DNA from: Nipponacmea schrenckii
Lineage: Eukaryota; Mollusca; Gastropoda; Lottiidae
Assembly (NCBI GenBank): GCA_030562195.1
Contig: JAUJPP010000012.1
Coordinates: forward strand, 15,686,001 to 15,750,000
Length of the DNA: 64,000 bases
Direction: 5' to 3'
Shown here: piece after piece, positions 35,778-47,340 of the stretch
Layout: the number at the start of each line of letters is the position of its first letter
Numbering within the stretch: the first letter of the stretch is position 1
Notes under the pieces: model-generated
Databases searched by the model: none
What the model saw: only the letters and a program-made list of their open reading frames with translations
What the model was told of the DNA's origin: nothing
Translations under genes and position numbers: made by a program

Positions 35778-36418
35778 GTGTCCAAATAGATAAATGCTAA
35801 AAAAATAAAGAAAAGCAGAAAAAAAAAATTCTTAATCTGGAAAGGGGCTTTAGCAGCGAGACAGTTTAAGCAAAGGCTTCAACAATCAAACTTAAATGGG
35901 AAATTGAAAATGTTATGCATAATTAATTGTTGACCCAAATAAGAATCATTATTATTATCATGGAAATTGGTAGCGAAAATTCATTCACCGTCTGGCATGA
36001 AGAACAAGACTATAAATTTCCCTGGGAGTAATTCTTAAATGATTTCTATTCAGGTCAGGTCTTTAGGTCACGTGATGGTCATGTGATGAACGTAAAAGAT
36101 ACGACAAAATAGATATGACAAAAGTGAAATGTAAAAAGAAACTGCGCGTAACAAATAACCAATGTGTTATGGAGGGGAGTTTGTGACATACATCTAATGT
36201 AATATGTTTTTAGTAATATTATATTCTACAAAAACAAGAGTGATCTTACAGTTAAACATATAACTTTTGTTTAAAAACAGTTTACTTTTACAAAAGCTGT
36301 CATATGTCTTTAGACATTAAGGTGTCTTGTTTTATTACACATGTCATTTGACTTATTGCAATGGAATTATACACTTCTTCATTGCATCTAGTTATGGCAG
36401 CTATTCCCTTCCATAAAT
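35778..36418 (+). repeat. Dispersed repeat R, copy 2 (plus orientation, longest)
   Basis: This is the most complete copy of R, matching 16070-16574 in the same orientation and 31130-31622 in the opposite one. It ends at GCAGCTATTCCCTTCCATA and is followed within a few bases by a Penelope-type GIY-YIG reading frame. It contains no coding frame itself. Confidence 0.85.
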
Positions 36419-36419
36419 A

Positions 36420-36756
36420 TAAGATACCCGATCCAAGAGCACCTAACATGTGAAAACTCGAATGTTATATACTTAATTTCATGTACAAAATGTCCCAAAC
36501 AATGTATCGGGGAAACAAAGAACAAATTACGCACTCGTTTTGATTCTCACAGATCAGATATTAAATTTTAAAAAGACAAGCCTGTTTCTAATCATTTCAA
36601 TCATGACGACCATTCACTTGACGATCTCACCCTAACCCCAATTGAGCGCATAGAAATCAACTTGCCCGAAGATGAAACTACCAAATTCCGTCAATCAAGA
36701 GAAGCCCATTGGATTGAGACATTACATGATTTAATATTCACCACAGTGTGGGCATA
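36420..36756 (+). pseudogene. Penelope-like GIY-YIG endonuclease domain, relic 1
   Basis: The plus frame ending TAG at 36754-36756 reads VIYLISCTKCPKQCIGETKN (36463-36522), then RTRFDSHRSDIKF, an in-frame TAA at 36568-36570, then NHFNHDDHSLDDL, IERIEINLPEDE and REAHWIETLHDL. The IYLISC...QC-IGET pair is the GIY-YIG equivalent of PLE endonucleases, and the REAHWI segment carries the conserved Glu. One stop breaks an otherwise continuous ~110-codon frame, so decay is recent or mild. The RT that should precede it is missing; repeat R is there instead. Confidence 0.85.
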
Positions 36757-36918
36757 GCACCCTTTGTCGTCCCCTTCAATACAACCGACAATAAAGCAAG
36801 CAAGATAGTCCATGCCCGTTATAGGAGACATTTCCCCATAAGCAGAAAATGATAGTGGCATATTCCAAAAATCAGAACTTAAATGACCTTGTTCATAGCA
36901 AACTAAAAATAATCTGTA
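36757..36918. other. Spacer sharing an inverted match with 39930-39975
   Basis: ATCAGAACTTAAATGACCTTGTTCATAGCAAAC at ~36867-36900 is the approximate reverse complement of the sequence at ~39937-39975 (GTTTGCTACAAACAAGATTTTCATTTAAGTTCTGAT). The match is ~35 bp with several differences. Confidence 0.55.
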
Positions 36919-37662
36919 CTTAACCGGTACTATACTTCTCGCCGAATGGGCGAGTTATTTTTTCTATTTTCAGATCAGAACGGAAGAAAATCATCCAACA
37001 GAACCAGATCCCCATTTCTCAATAAAATTAGAAGATAAACACTTTCTGTTTTAGATTTAGAGGGGGTTTATCCGATATTTAACCATGCTTGAATCATTAG
37101 ATCCCGAGACCGCTTGCGGTCAGTTTATGTTACAAGCATGGTTAAATATCGAATAAACCCCCTCTAAATCTAAAACAGAAAGTCGTTTATCGGAATTGTA
37201 CCACAAATTGTGATTATTTTGTTCCCGGACTCTTTTTTATGGATAACTTTGTAACTAGTTCGCTGAAATTAATACGCCAAATTGCAAAGACATGATGTCA
37301 AATTGCTATTAAACCCCATGTATTTGTATTAACCGGTACTATACTTCTCGCCGAATGGGCGAGTTATTTTTTCTATTTTCAGATCAGAACGGAAGAAAAT
37401 CATCCAACAGAACTAGATCCCCATTTCTCAATAAAATTAGAAGATAAACACTTTCTGTTTTAGACCGCAAGCGGTCTCGGGATCTAATGATTTCAAGCAT
37501 GGTTAAATATCGAATAAACCCCCTCTAAATCTAAAACAGAAAGTCGTTTATCGGAATTGTACCACAAATTGTGATTATTTTGTTCCCGGACTCTTTATAA
37601 AAATTAAATACGCCAAATTGCAAAGACATGATGTCAAATTGCTATTAAACCCCATGTATTTG
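36919..37662. repeat. Direct duplication (~410 and ~335 bp) containing a long hairpin with an inverted loop in copy 2
   Basis: Copy 1 is 36919-37326 and copy 2 is 37328-37662; both begin TTAACCGGTACTATACTTCT and end ATTAAACCCCATGTATTTG. Copy 1 holds a near-perfect hairpin: arms 37041-37091 and 37133-37183 (one mismatch in ~51), loop 37092-37132 with the inner palindrome GACCGCTTGCGGTC (37108-37121). In copy 2 most of the left arm is gone and the loop segment is present in reverse orientation (GACCGCAAGCGGTCTCGGGA at 37463-37482). It is non-coding. Confidence 0.93.
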
Positions 37663-37739
37663 GACCAATCAGAAATCAGAATTTTTGTTAGTTGTGGTAC
37701 AATATTTGTTCATCCCTAGCCCTGTACATCTGGGAGATT

Positions 37740-39215
37740 CAATCCATCCCTTCCCCGAAATCAAAATCATTCAATTCAAACTTGACTGAGGTTTAATCAA
37801 TTCCAATGTTCAAATTTTAACAAGATTTTACTAAGTCAAGGGCAATAACTCAAAAACTGTTCATCAAAATTGTCAAATTGAAATTGCCCCGCTCTTTTTA
37901 ATTCAATTCAAACCAATTTCCCAAATCAAAATCATATTCAAATTGCTAGTTTAACCCCAATGTAAATTTTTACACAATTTTACTTAGTCAAGGGCAATTA
38001 CTCAAAACTGTTCATTCAAAAATGTCAAATTCGTTGACCTGCCCTGTCATTTAATTCCAATGCTCAACCAAGTTTCATCAAAATCAATTGAAAATTGTAG
38101 CTTCTATTGCACCCACAATACAATTTTTACACAATTTTACTTAGTCAAGGGCAATTACTCATAAACTGTTCATTCAAAAATCGTCAAATTCGAACGTGAC
38201 CACTGCATTATCAATTCCAATGCTCATACCAAGTTTCATTAAAAATCCATTGAAAATTGTAGTCTCTTTTGCACCCACAATAAAATTTTGATGCAATTTT
38301 ACTAAGTCAAGGGCAATTACTCATAAACTGTTCATTCAAAAATCGCCTTATAAATTCCAATGCTCATACCAAGTTTCATTAAAATCCATTGAAAATTGTA
38401 GTCTCTATTGCACCCACAATAAAATTTTGATGCAATTTTACTAATCAGGGTCCATAACTCATAAAAAATCGTTCACCGAAAAAACATCAATTTCGAATTT
38501 GACTGCCGTCTTATCAATTTCAATACTCATACCAAGTTTCATCAAAATCCATTGAAAATTGTATCTTCTATTGCACCCAGAATAAAATTTTTACACAATT
38601 TTACTTAGTCAAGGGCAATAACTCATAAACAAATTCGACCACCGCACAATAAAATTTTGACGCAAGTTTATTAAGTCAAGGGCAATAACTAAAAAATCGT
38701 TCATCAAAAAAAATCATCAAATTTTTACTTGACCGCCGTCTTATCAATTCCAATGCTCATACTAAGTTTTATTCAAATCCATTGAAAATTGTAGCTTCTA
38801 TTGCATTAGCAATAAATTTGGATGTGATGAAACTAAGTAAAGGGCAATAACTCAAAAACCGTTCATCGAAAAATCGACAAATTCGAACTTGACCGCCATT
38901 TTATCAATTCCAATGCTTATACGAAGTTTCATTAAAATCCATTGGAAATTGTAGCTTCTATTGGATCTACAACAAAAATATAGAGCAGGGGCAATAACTC
39001 AAAAACCGTTCATCGAAAAATCTTCAAAATCGAACTTGACCGCCGTCTTATCAATTCCAATGCTCAAACCAAGTTTCATTAAAATCCATATAACATTGAA
39101 GCTTCTATAGTGTCTACAACAAATGTTGACGGTCCAACGAACCGACAGACCGACGGCTCGACAGACAGGGGCGACGACACTTTACGTCCACATATTCATG
39201 TGTGCGCATAAATAG
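37740..39215. repeat. Array A: ~160-bp tandem repeats, pearl-like element
   Basis: About nine diverged units of ~100-165 bp are built on CAAGGGCAATAACTCAAAAA, CGTTCATCGAAAAATCGTCA, CCAATGCTCATACCAAGTTT and ATCCATTGAAAATTGTAGCT. The 3' end is a CGACAGACCGACGG-type GACG-rich block, then ACGTCCACATATTCATGTGTGCGCATAAA. The same unit and tail build arrays B and C. The 5' end is not the standard one, so this copy is truncated or rearranged. No protein coding. Confidence 0.88.
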
Positions 39216-41349
39216 TGATACTTATCTTAAAGTTCATAAGATGAAGCAATAGGTTCTCAACATGACTGTTTTGTAAACGCTTTACATTGTTTTTAGTAAG
39301 GGTCTACTGAAACATCGTCTTAGAACTTTCTTATGCGCTTTCGCTATTTCGAACAAAAGATCGTTCATTGAGATTAGTTTTGATAAATAATACAAATCTT
39401 GGTCTTTCTCCTCGCCCACTAAATTACTAACATACATTCACGAGTAAATACATCTTGGACAGTTATATATCAGTTTTCGTAACTATTTTCAAATCCTTTT
39501 ACTATTTTAAAATAAAATTTGTTTGAACTAACCAACCATCACATCACGAGGAAACAAGTCTGTAAGAAAATAAAGTATTTAGGTGTATAACCTACAGCGC
39601 TGTGGTAGAAACCTACTATGAATCCTTGTAATCCTTGGTTTCATTCCATATACTAGTAAGCAAGACAGTTATCCTTTGATGACATTATTTATCAATAAAG
39701 TCTCATTCGGCTGTCAGAAATGTTTATTGATATTGACATTTACAACGATGCAGAAAATCACGTGTCAATAACCACGTTACCAACAACCCATTCAGGCATA
39801 ATGACACTAGGACGCTACTTGACACTATTGTTGACCAAAAGCGAATTGTTGTTCACATACTTAAAGGACAATAGACTAAAGCTAATGGACGAAAAGTAGT
39901 ACCTGTTATTTTCAGATCGTTTATGGTTTATGGTTTGCTACAAACAAGATTTTCATTTAAGTTCTGATTTTTAGAAGTGGATTCCGAGAACTTTTTTTTT
40001 TGCGAAAAAGTGCCAAAAAATGCAGATTTTACAGAACTTTTCACATTAGGCAATTTTGAGAAAGTCTTGTCAGTGGTTTTCTTCAGTTTTTGGTAGCTGG
40101 TGTTTTTCCGTACTAAGGTAAGGTACGGTACATAACATTAAATTAGATTCTCAAAGATAAATAACGTTTCCATTAGACCCAGTTGTAAATGAGTAAAGGA
40201 TAATCCGGTATAACATTGCCATGAGGTTTGAACATGGAGCGTTCGTTTTTTCCAATATGAATAGACTAGACCCTTCTTGGAAAGCTCCAGCTTTCAATAC
40301 ATAATTGCTTAACCGATATTAGTCTGTTTGCGATCACGAGGTTATTCTGAACGAACCGATGGAAGGTGTTACAATATATGTATGCCCCCCCCCCCTTCCA
40401 AACGATACAGTTTTATTAACATGTTCTTAACCGTTTGAAGGATCCCATTTAAAGCCATACGAAACATTCCACGAAGCCTATATGGATTAAGCCTGAGCGA
40501 ACACGGGCTAATCTGAATATCATAGTAAGTCACCAATACGCAAAACATCCAAATAAAGTATTGTCAGGCTCGACAGTGGGAATTTGAAGGATAATATACC
40601 TTTTATGACATTCCACCCACGCTCACTGTCTGACAGTGCAATCAGCTTGATTCTAACATCTATCACATTCTCAATAGCTCGTTTATTCTAGACTATCTTC
40701 CAACCACGGCATTATATTGGACATCGTCGTCGTTAACATGACAACGTACTGACGCTCGTGTTGTGTTGAATATATTCTGCTATTGTGTATGTTATATCCT
40801 TTGAAATATAAAAGATAATACTTTTGGATTTCGTTTACTAAATAGGTAAGTATATATATCTATATATACTTTTAGCAGTTACATACTAAAGACATCAATC
40901 TGCTTCTTCGCTGAGACATTAAATACCTGACAATAAGTAATATTCTTTTGACCCAAATGTGACGCTTTTCTTTCGAAATAGTACAAGCTAAATCATTGAT
41001 GTTTTGGCACATATTTTCTTGTTGGCAATTGTTGTTTATGTATACATTTTTTGTGACCCATGTTACAATAACCTAGCGTGGTGTCGAACAAGAAAAAATG
41101 TATGTATCCATGTCTTTCAACTCTTAAATATGTTTTTCACTATCAAAGTGCTGTTTTTTTTTAGCCCCATTTATGTTCTTTTCAAGGCGTTGGGCGCTCG
41201 GGTTCTGTATTACTCAGGGGCAGGCAAAACATACATTTATCAATTTGCAACTTCATCACGAAATTCCAACTTTTAAATGAGCGCATTCAAAAAGAAAGAA
41301 AAGAAAGAAACAACTATATTTTACAAGGATAACAACTTGGGTTCGCTGT
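39216..41349. other. Intergenic DNA, no gene; poly-C run
   Basis: A C-run of ~13 lies at ~40385-40397, and an inverted match to 36867-36900 lies at ~39937-39975. A perfect AT palindrome (AAGTATATATATCTATATATACTT) sits near 40849-40872. The 90-codon open frame at 41004-41276 resembles nothing known to me. Confidence 0.5.
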
Positions 41350-41426
41350 GACAGGGATCCTTTCTACCATCTTGTCCTTGACCGAACCTCTTGGCTTGAT
41401 CTTTACCGGATTATCCGTACCCATTC
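41350..41426. repeat. Dispersed repeat, copy 2 (partner at 3460-3537)
   Basis: GACAGGGATCCTTTCTACCA followed by CnTGTCCTTGrCCnAACCTCTTGG and CGGATTATCCGTACCCATT matches the copy at 3460-3537. Confidence 0.6.
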
Positions 41427-41939
41427 GGTGTCCGACCGGAAGTACCTTGTGAGATTAGCGCAGCAGTAGAAAATAGAAGAAGTCAATTCACGAAGAACAT
41501 AAAATTTATTTCCTCTGCATCAAATAGCTTAAAACATTAGCCACACGGGATACCATTTCGCGTCTTGGCTCTTGAAATATGAAGAAAATGTGGACACCTA
41601 TTTTAAAAAAAACATGAAATATTGGATACACAATTGCATTCAGATCAAGGATTCAGGACATACAATGTATCATACTTCTTCGGAATTATAATATATAAGG
41701 TTTTATTGTAAACAATGTTTTATTGAACATTTCAATAATTGGTTGGCAAAAGATTATCAAGCCTTGTTTTCTTTATATTTTTTTTTTATTTATTTATTTT
41801 ATTTTCTGTATTGACCAAACATTTAACCGGAAGTGAGCTATTGCATAATGTGCACTAATATTGTATCTAGTCCATAAGGCTTATTTAATGATCGATGCCC
41901 TTATTGTAGCGTGACAGAGGGGTGAGAGTGTTTACTACA

Positions 41940-42351
41940 CTACGTGCGTAGGTGGGCCACTTTTGTAAATTGGATTGTAATATTTGCGCCATAATCTTCA
42001 AAAATAAGATTATAAGTTCGGTTACGAAAAGAACGTACCCTAGTGTTCAAAACATCGATTATCAATCAAGCAATCTCATTTATCTCATTACTTGCAAATC
42101 ATGCAATAAACAATATACACGAGAAACAAAAAGAAGTCTCACTGTGCGAATTACTGAACATTTAGCGGATATCAAATTACGTCGGAAAAACCCGTCGGGA
42201 AACACTCACACAAAGATTTTAATGTGCAAGTCTTATCCTTAATACCCAGGAATCCCGATTTGGGAACGACCACAGACCACAGACGCACTTTTGAATTGGA
42301 CTTGATCCATCAACTTAAGTCCATGGCACCGAAGGGCATCAATGAATTTTA
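41940..42351 (+). pseudogene. Penelope-like GIY-YIG endonuclease domain, relic 2
   Basis: The plus frame from ~41952 reads GHFCKLDCNICAIIFKNK, then SSNLIYLITCKSCNKQYTRE (~42075-42134), TKRSLTVRITEHLADIKL, and after a frameshift near 42205 HKDFNVQVLSLIPRNPD, RRTFELDLIHQLKSMAPKG and INEFY, with TAG at ~42349. IYLI...QYTRET corresponds to the GIY-YIG pair, although YTRE replaces the usual Y-G-E, and the LDLIHQLKSMAPKGIN end is the normal C-terminus of Penelope-type endonucleases. The preceding Cys-rich stretch is also usual. One frameshift and the missing RT show it is a relic, different in sequence from the one at 36420. Confidence 0.85.
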
Positions 42352-42429
42352 TTAGTAGGGTCACATCACTGGCCCTTATCTTTATGTTAATTGTAAGATG
42401 ATTTATTTGATACAGTCGCTACTAATTAA

Positions 42430-42500
42430 ATAGTAGGCTTATGTTGCTGTCCTGGCAAAATTTCCCTCATTGAACACATCGCGTTGCCCGTCTTCAGTAG
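42430..42500. repeat. SINE-like core block, copy 2
   Basis: It shares TAGGCTTATGTTGCTGTC and GCGTTGCCCGTCTTCAGTAG with the blocks at 16733, 46236 and 51590. Confidence 0.42.
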
Positions 42501-42520
42501 CTCAGTAACAGGATGAAAAA

Positions 42521-42932
42521 TTGTTTAATTTTTATGATCAGGAAAAACACGTAATATTTCAAGAAAAGTTTGAAGAAGAAATAATACAATATCCTTTTTA
42601 TTGTACTCCTTACAATAAATCAAGGAAAAACCTTCTTTGTCATACTATCATAGTGCGGAAATGTCATTATGTATTAGAATGTAAAGATCCAGTTCAAATA
42701 AAACGGAACTTAATCGAGTCAGATTAAATAAGTACATCAAATCGTCTATAATTTCCTACTGATTTACAACTAACTATTCTACATTTCAACAACTGTTTGT
42801 CTAAGATCAAATCTCACTTCAAGAATGAATGATAATTTACGTCCATGTTTCAGAGTCTGCTTTAGACACTGTACAAGTGTATATTAAGACATCGACGGTT
42901 TCTCTTTTTCGGTATTCCATCTATCAAAATAT
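42521..42932. other. Unassigned DNA with a 68-codon open frame
   Basis: The plus frame 42521-42727 has no domain that I recognise and no splice context. It may be chance. Confidence 0.4.
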
Positions 42933-43062
42933 CAGGCATACCCTAAAACCTGATACGAGAGACGAGATATCAGATATTAAAAATAACAATTTTACCAATT
43001 TTTTTACGAACCGTCGAATCTAGCGTATCCGATTTTAGGGTACTAGTATGCCAAAATATCAG
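42933..43062. repeat. Imperfect inverted repeat around TACCCTAAAA
   Basis: GGCATACCCTAAAACCTGATACGA (~42935-42958) is the approximate reverse complement of the stretch ~43026-43054 (CGTATCCGATTTTAGGGTACTAGTATGCC). Outer AAATATCAG words on both sides extend the symmetry. It may be a small MITE or a fold-back remnant. Confidence 0.6.
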
Positions 43063-44851
43063 TGTAAAATCTGATATCCCAGAAACAACTCGGTCCTGCA
43101 CAATGGAAAGTCGGACAGTCTGAAATTACAGTCTCTGTTGGACTTGAAGCTCGTATTTCTAGTGAAAAACAAACACCTAATGGATCCTAAACCGATGCTC
43201 GTATTTCTAGTTTAAGACTCCTAATGGGTTCTAAACTGAACTAAACAATTTTAAACTCAATACAATAGAATGAAACATAAAATCCATCCATCATTTCCGT
43301 CTGACTTGATATTAGTAGCTTTTATTCCTATAGACTATTTTGATAATGTGAGAAACGCATTAAGAAGAAGAAAATGGTTAGTGGTAAAAAAAAAAGGAAG
43401 AGTAACTAACGTTTTGTCTTTTCAAATACAAGAATGTTTGGTATAAAAAACGGGTATGTTTCGGGCAACGTTCGCAATAAAGTGGGATAACTGGGATAAG
43501 CCTTGAAACCTTGAATAAGTTGATTTTTTTCTAATTATTCCTGTACACTCAGACTGAAAATTGACACTGCTAGTATTGCGGATTATCGTGAAAAAAACCC
43601 AGGTTTTTTGTTTTGTGCCTTACACTGTTATCTTTGAAGAAAATGAAAATGAATGGAGTTTTATGTCCATCGAGCAATGCCATGCAATTTTGCCAGGACA
43701 TCTACTCTTTTCTAACTGGTAAGGACTCTTTAACGTGCTAATAGTTTATCGTTCCATCCGAACGACCAGAGGCTTATTCCATATCAGTTCAACAGAATAG
43801 TATCACTGACAGTGACAACCCGGCTGAAATGTCTGAAATAAGAATTTAAAGGACTTTTCACTTCAATGGTCCTACGTTAAACACACTCTGTGTGGTCATA
43901 GTTTACCTGGTGAGCACTAATAAACGAGGTACACTGTGGTGTACGGTGTGTAAAAAAGGATACAAAAGGGAATAGATGAAGCTTACAAGAACGACTACGG
44001 GAACTTGACATAATGACGTATTCCTAACTTAATCGAATTAATGATATAAACGTTCTTGAAACTTTACTTCATTTTCTTGCTTGGATAGTTTGTGGAAATC
44101 GACTTTACCTTTTTCTTATCAGGCTTATATTGCTTCCAGCTTATCAATATTGAAACTTCGACTGAGCTTTAGCTGAAACTGGGCTTCATATAATCAAAGT
44201 GAATAAAAAAAGTAACGATGACTGGAAATTTATTATTTATTTTCCAAATTGCCCCTGGATAAATGTAAGAATAAATTTATATAAACAGAAGGTTTATAAT
44301 AAATATTTGTCAATATTAAAACAATTAAGATCACAAATAAAGTGAATATCTTTTTTATCTAATTAAAATAATAATAATACGAAGCTGATTCTGGTTACAT
44401 TGACACAATTTATTTTCACCGATTTCAATTTTCATAGCCCAGATCTATCAATTTCAGTGATGCTCTTTTTAAAGATATAAATGCACAATATTCTAGTGAA
44501 AGATATTGCAAGATCTGAAATATTAGATCTGATCTATACAGGTATAGCATAAGTAACAAGCAATCAGATTCGAATCGATAACAGTGGGCCACCATTGATT
44601 GTATTAAAAACGGTTGTAGTGTATCCTTTCTTTTCTAGACACGACTTTTCATTAAGTAATACTTATGATTAATATACTTCCTTTGAGAAAAAAGATAATT
44701 GGCTGTTACCAATATGTTGTTTTGGTTTTCGTTTTGTGGAAACAAATACCATACGATATTCACGAGCAGATTTGTTTGTATCTGGAGGATTGTCGTACTT
44801 GTCGCTAGTCCGGGAATGAGAGACATATTATGGTAAATAATTTATTGCGTG
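43063..44851. other. Intergenic DNA, no supported gene
   Basis: The stretch 43640-43810 (ATGCCATGCAATTTTGCCAG, ACTCTTTAACGTGCTAAT) has the look of a dispersed repeat, but I see no second copy in the window. The rest is AT-rich and unassigned. Confidence 0.45.
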
Positions 44852-44900
44852 GCAAAAAGAATTTGACACGCTTTTTTTTTCGTTATAGTTTTTTTTTCGG
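44852..44900. repeat. Short hairpin repeat GCGTGGCAAAAAG, copy 1
   Basis: TTGCGTGGCAAAAAGAATTTGACACGC, then a T-run and TCGTTATA, is repeated almost exactly at 60343-60385. GCGTG and CACGC form a short stem. It is probably the end of a small transposable element. Confidence 0.65.
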
Positions 44901-45319
44901 GAACAAAATTTACGAAAATATTTTGAATAAAATTATACCTTAATTAAACAGATAAAGATATTACAAGAAGAGTTAAGAAAATTATGTAATAGGGAATAAA
45001 GTCAAATTTTGTTGATTGGTAGGTAAATGTTAATATCTTATTTGCCCCATATCAACTTCAAAGGCGATGTCAGATGCCAGTTTCCATTGCACCTCACATA
45101 TGCAGTTACTATTCACAAAGTACAATTGATAGAGGCGTAATATCCATTCAGAATATTTCTTGTTCGTCATGCCTAGGTTGCGTTAAGTAACAGGGTCTTA
45201 CAATACAAAATTTTACATTAAATTGTGATTGAAAAATTGACTCAGCATTTAGAGCAGAGAATATATTTTCACACCATACACGAGACATTGCAAACTGATA
45301 CTAATATAATTTTACATAA

Positions 45320-45880
45320 TGTTCAATGTTTATCCACTCGTAAATAGCATATACAGGAACACGGGAACATTTAACGAAGTAATATTATTTTGTTAACAGA
45401 AACATGGCTCAATAATTCAATAAATCCAGAAAAACTAAAATTAAATGGTTTTTATTTTTACCACCAGCCTCTAAGTTTTTAAAGAAAGGGATCATGAAGA
45501 AATAGGAGTATATTTCAAGAAAAGGCAAAACTGAAATATTTTGCATTGGGAATTTTAAATATAGAACACATTGCTTTTGTTTTTACCTCATTATTATATA
45601 TAGACCACCCCTTTAGTTGGATAAAGTTCAGATTGTGTTATAATTATACTTATAATGAGGGGTTTTAATCAAAACATAATGGAGGGTCAATTGTCTATAG
45701 TAAATTGTTTTAAAACATTTGGTAACAGTCTACTTGTTCAGCATTACACTTCCGAAGGTGGTACTCATTCATTGAGCATGTTTATATCAGTAAAAATATT
45801 TCGTCACATAATGTTTAAATTTCACATTTACCTGTATATTATAGCTACTGCGAGATTTAGATTAATATTAATCTACCCAT
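45320..45880 (+). pseudogene. Relic of a LINE AP-endonuclease domain
   Basis: Across three plus frames the order ILHNVQCLSTRK (~45311-45346), LLTETWLNNSINPEKLKLNG (~45391-45450), a YIDHP stretch (~45598), FNQNIMEGQL (~45664) and THSLSMFIS (~45760) matches the AP-endonuclease layout (N-x-L/SL, TETW, RPP, GDFN, LD). GDFN reads RGFN, and the gaps contain several stops. It is an old fragment, with no RT next to it. Confidence 0.6.
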
Positions 45881-46059
45881 AAGATTTTATAAAACTATTT
45901 TCCACCTCCTTATGTCGAAGCTTTCTTCACCATTCTTATGTACAATTTAACATTTTTGATTGACATTTCTGGAGTGTATGTATAAAGTTGAGTTTGTATT
46001 AGATACCCAAAGTTCTTGTTAATTGCCTGTGATATTTTTTTTAACTTTAAAACATCGAA

Positions 46060-46305
46060 ATCCATGGAAAAATGGATCGCCGCCACGCTCGGAACTGTTC
46101 ACAGTTCTAGTGTCTTACTTTTATCGGTAGAATCATTCGGAATCATTGACGTAATATACGAATGTTGTCTCCCTTTCGTCAGTCGTAAAAACTATACTCC
46201 GTGTAGCTGCAGACTGTGCACGTTAAAGATACCTTGACAGTTAAAAAGAGTAGGCTTATGCCGCTGTCATGACTTTGCATGGCGTTGGCCGTCTTCATTA
46301 GTCCA
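46060..46305. repeat. SINE-like repeat, copy 3
   Basis: CTGCAGACTGTGCACGTTAAAGA (46205-46227) is followed by TAGGCTTATGCCGCTGTC and GCGTTGGCCGTCTTCATTAG. The first part is echoed at 51540-51560 (ACAGACCGTGCACTTGAGAGA), the second at the other core blocks. Confidence 0.45.
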
Positions 46306-47039
46306 TAAATACAAAAGAGTAAAACTCTACTAAAACTAAAACTGAATTTCATTTTCATTTCCTCTATCACTCCTTGATATTTGCTGTGCATATATCATGT
46401 CAGCACCAGCGACTGTTAGAATAAACAAGATTTTCGGTAGCAGGCACTAGCATTAGAATGGCCTATTTCCAATTATCTGCGGTTCATATATATCACTAGT
46501 AGCCGCTAGCTTTCGGAATGTAGGTGGTATCCAATTGTGTTGCTAATTGTCCTATTAGACAAGACATTACAGTCTTGAAAACGGAATCAATCCCGACTGT
46601 CATAAATGCTATATTTATCAAACAACACAAATAAAATCTACTAGGCCCATAACTGAAGCTTTTGGGGCTTGTGTTATACTTAACCCGATTTATTTATTCA
46701 AAAACTAAAGGTATTATTATAAACATAATAATGTTGGCTTTAGGAATGTTAAATAACGTAAAGTCACTAGCTTTTCAAACACTAACCTAGGCATTTTTTG
46801 TGAGAATAGACAATAGAACTCGGATAGCATATATATATAATAGAATTAGTCATCGCACAAGATATTGCGTAAACATATATGTCGAAACCCTCGTTGTATT
46901 AACCTGTTTACATTTAAATTTACTGTCTATACTATATATGACATTTAGATAAATTGAATCCAGGAAAAATCATTCTCATCTCGTAATGTACATTCACACC
47001 GTATATATTGATAACTGTAGTAACAGTTTATGACGCGTT
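46306..47039. other. Intergenic DNA, nothing recognised
   Basis: AT-rich, with only short open frames. Confidence 0.45.
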
Positions 47040-47340
47040 CGGCTTCCACTTACAACATGGTAATGTATTTTCCTCTGCTCGGTTCAATGACACGTTTGGA
47101 TTCGATCTGAAAACATGCGTGGTTCTTCCGTATTTACCGCATCACAGATCAACAGCATGTTATATGATTCATGCTTAGATCGTTCGTGCGCTCTGTTCCA
47201 TGGTAAGTTCGACTCGATCAGAAATCAGAAAGCAACACGTTAATTGAATCATGTGTGGTTCTCCGAACGTCCTGTTTTATCATAAGTTTAAAGAGATCAG
47301 CAACACGTTACGTAAATTATGTGTGTTTTTTCCATTCGCT
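47040..47340. repeat. Degenerate ~100-bp direct repeats, about three copies
   Basis: Repeated words are AGATCAGCAACACGTTA / ACAGATCAACAGCATGTTAT, ATGTGTGGTTCTTCC / ATGCGTGGTTCTTCCG, GCTCGGTT and ATGGTAAGTTCGACTCGATC. Units are strongly diverged. Confidence 0.55.

Noticed and set aside
41004..41276. 90-codon hydrophobic open frame
   Set aside because: Hydrophobicity follows from T-rich DNA. No start context, splice support or family match.
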